This document shows, piece by piece, positions 1 through 5,825 of a stretch of DNA of 26,179 nucleotides (positions are counted from its first letter, which is position 1; every line of letters starts with the position of its first letter). The notes under the pieces are model-generated. The model had not been told where the DNA came from. It did not search any database and worked only from the letters and a program-made list of their open reading frames with translations. Position numbers and translations under genes: made by a program. The DNA is taken from NCBI GenBank assembly GCA_039925145.1, contig JBDSZL010000007.1:1-26179 (forward strand), in the 5' to 3' direction. This stretch comes from JBDSZL01 sp039925145 (GTDB lineage: Bacteria > Acidobacteriota > Vicinamibacteria > Vicinamibacterales > SCN-69-37).

Positions 1-1192
1 CGCCGGGCGACAGCACGCCCGAGATCGGCGCGCTGCCGCTCTTCACGATCGAGCCCATCGCCTTCTCGACGATGTTGGAGAGGCCGCCCTTCTTGTTGCC
101 CGGCGTGGTGTTCGCGCTCCGGTCGACCTTGCCGCGATCGAGGTACGCGTCGTACCAGGCCATCTCTCGGATGATCGCCTCGGCCACCGCGGGCGTCGTG
201 GCGCGTGACGTGAGCTGGTCGATGCCGTCGCGCACCTCCGTGACTTCGGAGAACAGCACGGTGCCCCCGGCCCGGACGAGCAGGTCTGTCGCGAAGCCCA
301 CGGCGGGATTGGCCGTGACACCGGAAAAAGCATCGCTGCCGCCACACTGCACGCCGACTACCAGCTCCGACGCCGGACAGGTCTCGCGTCGCCGCGCGTT
401 CAAACGCCTCAAATGGCCATCCGCCTGGCGGACGATGGCGTCGATCATCGACAGGAATCCGACGTGTTCGTCGTCCTGCAGGCAAATGACATCGAGCGGG
501 CTGTTGTCCGACTCGCCGCGTCCGTCCGACAGCTGAATGGCGCCCGGAGGCATGAGCCGCTCCGGCTGCAGCTTTTCGCAACCGAGGCTCACTACCATCA
601 GTTCGCCGCCAAAGTTCGGATTCAGGCTGATGTTGCGGAGTGTACGGATGGGGATCGCGGCATCCGGCGCGTCGATGGCCACGCCGCATCCATAGCTGTG
701 CTCCAGCCCAATCACATCGTCGACCTGGGGATACTTCGGAAGCAGATCGGCTTTGATGCGCTTCACAGCCGTCTCGACCACACCTGCCACGCACTGCACC
801 GTCGTCGTGATGGCCAGAATGTTGCGAGTGCCGACCGAGCCGTCGGCATTCCTGTACCCCTCGAAGGTGTGGCCTTCGAGCGGAGGCCGCGACTCGCGGG
901 ATGCCGTTGCAATCGGCAACCTGGTCAATGGCAAGGCGTCTGGCATCTTCAGGATGCGGTCGTGCACCCAGCTGCCCCGGGCGATATCGGCCAAGGCAAA
1001 ACCGATGGTCGCGTTGTACCGGACGACCGGCGCGCCGCTTGGGATGTCTGTGAGGCTGAGCTTGTGGCCCTGCGGAACCGCTTCGCGCAGCCGCAGGCCG
1101 TCGGGGAAGACGGTGCCGGCGGGCAGCCCGCCGTCGTTGGTCACAATGGCGACGTTGTCAGCGTCGTGCATGCGGATGTAGAGCGGATCCAT
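1..1192 (-). CDS. garD: Galactarate dehydratase GarD (3' end cut by window edge)
   Basis: GarD removes water from D-galactarate to give 5-keto-4-deoxy-D-glucarate, the first step of galactarate breakdown in the cytosol. I translated the minus strand from the ATG at 1192. It is open to base 1, giving about 397 residues of a family that is usually about 520, so the C-terminus lies outside the window. The N-terminus (IRMHDADNVAIVTNDGG) is the SAF-like domain of the altronate/galactarate dehydratase family. The core matches GarD rather than UxaA: EGYRNADGSVGTRNI, GLEHSYGCGVAIDAP, IRTLRNISLNPNFGGE, SLGCEKLQPERL, ETCPASELVVGVQCGGSDAF, SGVTANPAVGFATDLL and NTTPGNKKGG. The conserved cysteines of the GCG, GCE and QCGGSD segments are present. 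The start lies 7 bp after the lipB stop, so it is probably co-transcribed with lpdA-E2-lipB, an unusual partner for that cluster. The family assignment is secure; its role in this operon is inferred. Confidence 0.93.
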   Translation of the reverse strand, partial: MDPLYIRMHDADNVAIVTNDGGLPAGTVFPDGLRLREAVPQGHKLSLTDIPSGAPVVRYNATIGFALADIARGSWVHDRILKMPDALPLTRLPIATASRESRPPLEGHTFEGYRNADGSVGTRNILAITTTVQCVAGVVETAVKRIKADLLPKYPQVDDVIGLEHSYGCGVAIDAPDAAIPIRTLRNISLNPNFGGELMVVSLGCEKLQPERLMPPGAIQLSDGRGESDNSPLDVICLQDDEHVGFLSMIDAIVRQADGHLRRLNARRRETCPASELVVGVQCGGSDAFSGVTANPAVGFATDLLVRAGGTVLFSEVTEVRDGIDQLTSRATTPAVAEAIIREMAWYDAYLDRGKVDRSANTTPGNKKGGLSNIVEKAMGSIVKSGSAPISGVLSPG

Positions 1193-1199
1193 GCCTAAG

Positions 1200-1889
1200 C
1201 TAACCAGCGAAGACCGTGCGCATGGCGACTATCACTGCGTCCTCGACGTCGGCCATCGGCACGTCACGACCGAGCACCTTCTCGAGGGACGTCACCGATC
1301 GATCCGCAATGCCGCACGGCACAATGAGCTGAAATCGGCGGAGGTCTGTCGTGACGTTGAGCGCGAACCCGTGTGACGTAATCCAGCGGCTGATGCGGAT
1401 GCCGATTGCAGCGATCTTCTCCTCGCGGCCATCTTCGCCCACCCAGACGCCGCTCAACCCAGGCACTCGAACCCCCGCCACGCCAAACGAGTGCAGCGCC
1501 AGCATCAGGGCCTGTTCGATGTCGCGCACATACCGATGCACATCCTGCCTGTTGGGCCTGAGATCGAAGATGGGATAGCCGACCAGCTGGCCGGGGCCGT
1601 GATACGTGACGTCACCGCCACGCCCCGAGTCGTGAACCGCGATGTCTTCGCGCGCCAGTTCCTGATCGGTCGCAAGGATATGGGGTGTTCCGACGCGGTT
1701 ACGAGCGCCGAGGGTAATGACGGGCGGATGCTCGAGCAGCAGGAGCGTGTCGCCGATGACACCCGCGCGCCGCTGCTCGACGAACTGCCGCTGCAGTGCC
1801 AGCGCGGCCTGGTAGTCCACGCGTCCGAGCCGGCGCACTTCGAACGAGCCCGGTTCGACGAGTCCGGGCTCAGGCCATCCATGCGTCAT
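1200..1889 (-). CDS. lipB: Octanoyltransferase LipB
   Basis: LipB transfers the octanoyl group from octanoyl-ACP to the lipoyl-domain lysine of E2 subunits and of GcvH, the first step of endogenous lipoylation in the cytosol. The protein has 229 residues from the ATG at 1889, a normal length. Visible family motifs are LLEHPPVITLG (52-61), RGGDVTYHGPGQLVGYPIFDL-type segment (90-110), the catalytic lysine in EEKIAAIGI (Lys158) and the catalytic cysteine in IVPCGIADRSVTSLE (Cys192). The frame is open further upstream to 1949, but the chosen ATG starts just inside the end of the E2 gene (20-bp overlap) and gives a family-like N-terminus, which suggests translational coupling. Lying directly downstream of an E2 gene fits its job, since that E2 carries the lipoyl domain LipB would modify. 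Confidence 0.94.
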   Translation of the reverse strand: MTHGWPEPGLVEPGSFEVRRLGRVDYQAALALQRQFVEQRRAGVIGDTLLLLEHPPVITLGARNRVGTPHILATDQELAREDIAVHDSGRGGDVTYHGPGQLVGYPIFDLRPNRQDVHRYVRDIEQALMLALHSFGVAGVRVPGLSGVWVGEDGREEKIAAIGIRISRWITSHGFALNVTTDLRRFQLIVPCGIADRSVTSLEKVLGRDVPMADVEDAVIVAMRTVFAG

Positions 1890-3177
1890 CGAACTCTTCG
1901 AGCCGTTGCTTGAGCCGCTGCAGGAATCGCCCGCCATCCGCTCCGTCAATCAACCGGTGATCGTAGCCGAGCGTGAGATAGCACATGGGGCGCGCGGCGA
2001 TCATGTCGTCGACCACCACCGCGCGTTTGTCGATGCTGCCGACGGCGAGAATCGCCACCTGCGGCTGGTTGAGGATGGGCAGGCCCCAGAGGCCGCCGAA
2101 GATGCCGGGATTGGTGATGGTGAACGTGCCGCCTTCCACATCCTCCACCTTGAGCTGCTTCGTGCGGGCGCGCTGGGCGAGATCCTGGATCGCGCGGCAG
2201 AGGTCGATGGTGCTGCGCTCGTCGGCCTTGCGAATGACCGGCACGATCAACCCCTGCTCGAGTGCCACCGCGATTCCCAGATTGACGTCGCGACGATAGG
2301 TGATCGTGTCCCCGTCGAGCGACGCATTCGCAAACGGGAACTCGCGTATCGTGTCGGCTGTCGCGCGCGCGATGAATGCCGTGTACGTCAGCCGGGCGCC
2401 CTGGGCTTCGTACGCGGCCTTGTGCCTCTGCCGAAGCGCGTCGACGCGGCTGAAATCAACTTCGTAGGCCGAATACACATGCGGCGATGTCTGCATGCTG
2501 GCGACAAGACGGTCTGCAATCTTGCGCCGCATCACACTCATCTTCTCGGTGCGCACGTCCTCGCCAGGCGCAAACGTCACGGCGGGCGGTGGGTTGATCG
2601 GTCGTGCCGCCGCGGTGCGGCCGGCTTTGTGCACGACCGCCATGATGTCCTTGCGCGTGACGCGCCCTGACATACCGGTACCGGTCAGCTGGCCGATGTC
2701 GATGCCGTGGGCCTTCGCGATCTTGCGCACAACCGGGGATGAAAAAGACCGCCGCCGCGCATCGAGTGAAGACAACTGAGCGTCCCCGGCCAGGTTCGGC
2801 TCGTCCAGCGACAGCGGGCTCTCCAGCCCCTCGCGTAGATTGTCGGCCGCCGGAGAAGCGGCCTGTCGCAGGTCAGCCGGCGAAGAATCAGGCTGCGGCA
2901 GCCGGCCATCTGCGCCATCCTGCGTCTTCGCGGTTTCACCAACAGCGCCAATGGTCGCGACGACACTGTTGACGGGAACGGTTTCACCTTCACGGACCAG
3001 AATCTCGAGGAGCACGCCCGCATTCGGTGCCGGGATCTCGGCGTCTACTTTGTCCGTCGAGATCTCGAACAGCGGCTCGTCCTTGTCGATCGTGTCACCC
3101 ACCGCCTTGATCCACCGTACGATCGTGCCTTCGGCGATCGACTCTCCCATCTGGGGCATCAACACTTCTGTGGACAT
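1870..3177 (-). CDS. 2-oxoacid dehydrogenase complex E2 (dihydrolipoamide acyltransferase)
   Basis: This is the E2 core of a pyruvate, 2-oxoglutarate or branched-chain 2-oxoacid dehydrogenase complex, passing the acyl group from lipoyl-lysine to CoA. The protein has 435 residues. Residues 2-76 form one lipoyl domain (MPQMGESIAEGT, then FEISTDKVDAEIPAP with lipoyl-lysine Lys43). Residues 80-140 are a Pro/Ala/Asp-rich linker. Residues 145-180 are the peripheral subunit-binding domain (SSPVVRKIAKAHGID, TGMSGRVTRKDI). The rest is the catalytic acyltransferase domain, ending with the active-site motif DHRLIDGADG (His407, Asp411). The frame continues upstream to 3543, but the ATG at 3177 starts the lipoyl domain and has GGAG about 8 bases before it. 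It lies 20 bp after lpdA and overlaps lipB. Which 2-oxoacid it serves cannot be told, because no E1 gene is nearby. Confidence 0.93.
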   Translation of the reverse strand: MSTEVLMPQMGESIAEGTIVRWIKAVGDTIDKDEPLFEISTDKVDAEIPAPNAGVLLEILVREGETVPVNSVVATIGAVGETAKTQDGADGRLPQPDSSPADLRQAASPAADNLREGLESPLSLDEPNLAGDAQLSSLDARRRSFSSPVVRKIAKAHGIDIGQLTGTGMSGRVTRKDIMAVVHKAGRTAAARPINPPPAVTFAPGEDVRTEKMSVMRRKIADRLVASMQTSPHVYSAYEVDFSRVDALRQRHKAAYEAQGARLTYTAFIARATADTIREFPFANASLDGDTITYRRDVNLGIAVALEQGLIVPVIRKADERSTIDLCRAIQDLAQRARTKQLKVEDVEGGTFTITNPGIFGGLWGLPILNQPQVAILAVGSIDKRAVVVDDMIAARPMCYLTLGYDHRLIDGADGGRFLQRLKQRLEEFDDAWMA

Positions 3178-3197
3178 GGCAGCTCCGCGTGAACTTC

Positions 3198-4613
3198 CTA
3201 CAGGTGAATCGCGCCGCCATGGACCGCATGAGACGCCTCGCCGATGGCCTCCGCCAGCGTGGGATGCGCGTGCATGGTCCGGACGAGCTCTTCGACCGTG
3301 GCTTCGAGCCGGAGCGCGACCGCGGCTTCGGCGATCAGCTCCGTGGCGCGTGGACCAATCACGTGCACGCCGAGCAACTGATCGTACTGCTTCTCGCCGA
3401 CGATCTTCACGAAGCCCTCGGTCTCGCCCGCAATCCGTGCCCGTCCGAGGGCGCTGAACGGAAATGTCCCCGTTTCGACCGCGAATCCGCGCGCCACCGC
3501 TTCGGCTTCTGTCAGGCCGGCGTGCGCAATCTCCGGATCGCAATACGTGCAGACCGGGACGTTCTGATAGTCGAGCGGCCGCACCTCGAGTCCGGCCAGC
3601 CGCTCTGCAACCAGAATGCCCTCCGCCGAGGAGACATGCGCCAGCTGCAGGTGGGGCGTCGGTCCAGTGCTGATCACATCGCCGATGGCAGAGACCCCCG
3701 GCACGTTCGTGCGCAACAGACTGTCGACCGGGATGTAACCGTTCTCGAGCCTGAGCCCTGCCTGTTCAACTCCCAGACCATCGGTCACCGGCGCCCGTCC
3801 GACGGCGACGAGCACCACATCCACGTGCATCGTCTGGCGCCTGCCATTTCCGAACGTGAGTTCGAGATCCACGCCCGCGCCACCCGGCTCGGCCCCCGTG
3901 ACCTCCGTGGCCGTCTGCACCACGATTCCGCGCTGGCGGAAGGCCTTCTCCAGTTCCGCCGAAACCGCCGCATCCTCCGCCGGCACAATCCGCGGCATGA
4001 TCTCGATGAGCGTGACGGCACTTCCAAAGCTGTTGAAGATGGACGCCATCTCCACACCGACAGCGCCACTACCAATGACGACGAGCGATTGCGGCACCTC
4101 CGCAAGATGGATGGCCTCGTCGCTCGAGATGATTCTCGAGCCGTCGAACGCCGCGATCGACAGCCCCCTCGGACGCGATCCGGTTGCGACGACGATCTCC
4201 CGGCCTGAGAGCGTTCGCGGCGCCTCGCCAGTCACGCGGACCTGGCCTCCACCCGCCAGCTGCGCCGTGCCGATGAGACGCTCGATGCGATGCTTCTTGA
4301 AGAGGAAGTCGACCCCGCGGGTGAGCCCGGAGACAATCTTGTTCTTGCGCGCGTGCACACGCGTCATGTCGATGGCCGGCGGCGCTCCCCCGGTGCTGAT
4401 GCCCCATTCGGCGGCGTGCTGTGCCAGCTTCAGGACGTGCGCATGCTCGAGCAGGGCCTTCGTGGGAATGCAGCCCCAGTTGAGGCAGGTGCCTCCGAGC
4501 GGTGTCTGGCGCTCGACCACGACCGTCTTGAGGCCGAGCTGCGCGGCGCGGATGGCCGCGACATAGCCCCCGGTTCCCGCGCCGATGACGATTAGATCGT
4601 AGCTATCGGCCAT
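3198..4613 (-). CDS. lpdA: Dihydrolipoyl dehydrogenase (E3)
   Basis: E3 reoxidises the dihydrolipoyl arm of E2 with FAD and NAD+ in 2-oxoacid dehydrogenase complexes and the glycine cleavage system. The protein has 471 residues, the usual length. The N-terminal FAD site is IVIGAGTGGYVAA (8-20). The redox-active disulfide is in GGTCLNWGCIPTK (Cys43, Cys48). The second nucleotide site is VVIGSGAVGVEMASIF, and SAIGDVISTGPTPHLQLAH is the FAD-binding region of the central domain. The C-terminal dimer-interface active-site motif is HAHPTLAEA (His450, Glu455). The start ATG at 4613 has AGGA seven bases upstream, shown in the loop of a short 5-bp stem (4615-4630). It is the first gene of the lpdA-E2-lipB-garD run. 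Confidence 0.96.
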   Translation of the reverse strand: MADSYDLIVIGAGTGGYVAAIRAAQLGLKTVVVERQTPLGGTCLNWGCIPTKALLEHAHVLKLAQHAAEWGISTGGAPPAIDMTRVHARKNKIVSGLTRGVDFLFKKHRIERLIGTAQLAGGGQVRVTGEAPRTLSGREIVVATGSRPRGLSIAAFDGSRIISSDEAIHLAEVPQSLVVIGSGAVGVEMASIFNSFGSAVTLIEIMPRIVPAEDAAVSAELEKAFRQRGIVVQTATEVTGAEPGGAGVDLELTFGNGRRQTMHVDVVLVAVGRAPVTDGLGVEQAGLRLENGYIPVDSLLRTNVPGVSAIGDVISTGPTPHLQLAHVSSAEGILVAERLAGLEVRPLDYQNVPVCTYCDPEIAHAGLTEAEAVARGFAVETGTFPFSALGRARIAGETEGFVKIVGEKQYDQLLGVHVIGPRATELIAEAAVALRLEATVEELVRTMHAHPTLAEAIGEASHAVHGGAIHL

Positions 4614-4745
4614 GCGTGTTCCTGTACACGATCAGCACGGCCCCAGCTTACATGCGAACGGGCAGCGAGGCGGGACACTGGATTGGCGCTCGCTGACCGG
4701 CCCCAGTGGTGGGACCCATCAGACGAGCGCCGAACCGGTGCTCGC

Positions 4746-4785
4746 GGTACGCGACACGCCTGCGGATGGCAGGCGGCCGCGTACC
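4746..4785 (-). terminator. GC-rich two-part hairpin after the HU gene, no U-tract
   Basis: A 40-base inverted repeat: an outer 8-bp arm (GGTACGCG/CGCGTACC) and an inner 7-bp arm (CGCCTGC/GCAGGCG) around a 5-base loop. It begins 10 bases after the stop of the minus-strand HU gene, so it could end that transcript or protect its 3' end and separate it from lpdA. No run of T follows on the minus strand, so it is not a classical intrinsic terminator. Confidence 0.5.
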
Positions 4786-4795
4786 TCGAGGCGAA

Positions 4796-5095
4796 CTACT
4801 TTCGTGGCAGGACGGCGTCTTTCAGCTGTTTCGCGATCCTCGCCTTGACAACGGTCTTGGCGGGAATCTTGATCGGGTCACCCGTGGCCGGATTGCGGCC
4901 CTCGCGCGCCTTGCGCTTCTGGACGACGAGCTTGCACATTCCGGGAAGTACGAATTCCCCGGACCGTTTCAGTTCCTTCTCGGACAGGCGGTTGAGCTCG
5001 TCAAAGAGATCTCGCACCTGCGTTCTCTTCATGTCGAACTTGTCTGCAAAATGAGCGAAGAGCTCCATCTTGCCCATGCGCCGGGCGTCTGCCAT
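4796..5095 (-). CDS. HU/IHF-family DNA-binding protein
   Basis: A small nucleoid-associated protein, expected to bind DNA as a dimer and bend it. It has 99 residues. The N-terminal helices (ELFAHFADKFDMKRTQVRDL) are followed by a central strand region (SGEFVLPGMCKLVVQKRK) and the DNA-binding arm with the family signature GRNPATGDPIKIPAKTVVKA. The C-terminal helix ends AKQLKDAVLPRK. It is slightly longer at the N-terminus than classical HU (about 90 residues). It resembles the HU-like branch whose members have a longer first helix and a lipid-soluble core of the form FVLPGMCKL. The ATG at 5095 has GGGAGA about 7 bases upstream. It is transcribed away from queF and is followed by a strong hairpin (4746-4785). 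Confidence 0.93.
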   Translation of the reverse strand: MADARRMGKMELFAHFADKFDMKRTQVRDLFDELNRLSEKELKRSGEFVLPGMCKLVVQKRKAREGRNPATGDPIKIPAKTVVKARIAKQLKDAVLPRK

Positions 5096-5232
5096 GCGTA
5101 TTCTCCCTGGCTGGGGCGCGCGTGTTTGAAATGTATGTCGTCAAAACCGCGCGCGCAAACCGGTCAGACGGCGAGAAGCGTGAATCGCGGCCCATCGTAG
5201 CCTTGCGTTGGAAAACTTGTCAATTGGTCTCG

Positions 5233-5267
5233 TAAAAATCGGATCGTTTTTGTTGAGGCCGATCCGA
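5233..5267 (+). promoter_or_regulatory. Inverted repeat and A/T-rich element upstream of queF
   Basis: The HU-queF divergent region contains an A/T-rich stretch (TAAAAAT, 5233-5239) followed by a perfect 8-bp inverted repeat, TCGGATCG (5239-5246) and CGATCCGA (5260-5267), with a 13-base spacer rich in T. It ends 25 bases before the queF ATG. It could be an operator or a leader hairpin. A -10-like TAAAAA with a loose TTGGAA 19 bases upstream is possible but weak. I could not fit a preQ1 riboswitch to it. Confidence 0.3.
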
Positions 5268-5292
5268 CACCCGGATTGATTAAGATCCCCCG

Positions 5293-5640
5293 ATGGCACC
5301 CTCGCTCGAGACCTTCCCCAACCCCAGGCCGGAACGCGACTACGAGATCCAAATTCGTTGCCCGGAGTTTACGTCGATGTGTCCCAAGACCGGCCTGCCG
5401 GACTTCGGCGAAATTCAGATCACCTACGTGCCCGACACGGCCTGCATTGAGCTGAAGTCGCTGAAATACTACCTGGCCGATTATCGGAACCAGGGCATCT
5501 TCTACGAAGCCGCCACTAATAAGATCCTCGACGATCTGGTCGCCGCGTGTGGCCCGAGACGCATGAAGGTGGTCGGTGCCTTCACAGCGCGGGGAGGAAT
5601 CACGACCAGCGTCGTCGCCGAGTCGACAAAGATCGCCTGA
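5293..5640 (+). CDS. queF: NADPH-dependent 7-cyano-7-deazaguanine (preQ0) reductase QueF, short type
   Basis: QueF reduces the nitrile of preQ0 to the amine of preQ1 with NADPH in queuosine tRNA modification. The protein has 115 residues, the size of the short single-domain (Bacillus YkvM) type. The active-site segment EFTSMCPKTGLPDFG carries the thioimide-forming cysteine (Cys30) and the acid Asp37 at the expected +7 spacing. The QueF substrate motif is ELKSLKYY (53-60). The GIFYEAATN segment holds the conserved glutamate (Glu72), and FTARGGI is near the C-terminus. Compared with B. subtilis, the residue before this Glu is Tyr rather than His, a variant that I recall from other bacteria. No other queuosine genes are in the window. 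It diverges from the HU gene; no clear Shine-Dalgarno precedes the ATG. Confidence 0.95.
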   Translation: MAPSLETFPNPRPERDYEIQIRCPEFTSMCPKTGLPDFGEIQITYVPDTACIELKSLKYYLADYRNQGIFYEAATNKILDDLVAACGPRRMKVVGAFTARGGITTSVVAESTKIA

Positions 5641-5662
5641 GCGATCGAGCTGTCCCCACCGT

Positions 5663-5696
5663 GCCCCGATAGAGCCGACTGCAAGTCTGTCGGGGC
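5663..5696 (+). terminator. Hairpin downstream of queF
   Basis: An 11-bp stem, GCCCCGATAGA (5663-5673) with TCTGTCGGGGC (5686-5696), contains one U-G wobble and a 12-base loop. It starts 22 bases after the queF stop. It would separate queF from the helicase gene, but no T-tract follows, so termination would be Rho-assisted or the hairpin may only stabilise the 3' end. Confidence 0.5.
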
Positions 5697-5790
5697 GGCC
5701 CCGGGCGAATGTTCGCGCGTCTGGCATTCTGCTTGCCTCTTGAATCCCCGCCTGCTCGTAACCGGCGGCATTCGCGTCCTCGCTGACCGG

Positions 5791-5825
5791 TTTCTGCAGC
5801 GTTCTCTCTTCAGAGGTCGCAGAAA
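5791..5825 (+). promoter_or_regulatory. Hairpin enclosing the ribosome binding site of the helicase gene
   Basis: Perfect 7-bp outer arms TTTCTGC (5791-5797) and GCAGAAA (5819-5825) end exactly at the base before the helicase ATG (5826). An inner 4-bp stem CTCT/AGAG (5804-5807, 5812-5815) has a CTTC loop. The only Shine-Dalgarno-like sequence, AGAGG (5812-5816), is within the structure, so folding would limit translation of the helicase and, through the ATGA overlap, of the methyltransferase. The structure is seen; regulation is inferred. Confidence 0.4.

Noticed and set aside
413..1198. Plus-strand open frame of 261 codons
   Set aside because: It lies opposite garD, whose minus-strand translation is strongly conserved; the plus-strand product is His/Arg-rich with no family motif.
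3189..4208. Plus-strand open frame of 339 codons
   Set aside because: Antisense shadow of lpdA, a high-GC artefact; its composition is not protein-like.
5096..5292. preQ1 riboswitch upstream of queF
   Set aside because: No preQ1-I pattern of a short C-rich stem-loop and A-rich tail, nor the other classes, could be fitted; only a plain inverted repeat is seen.
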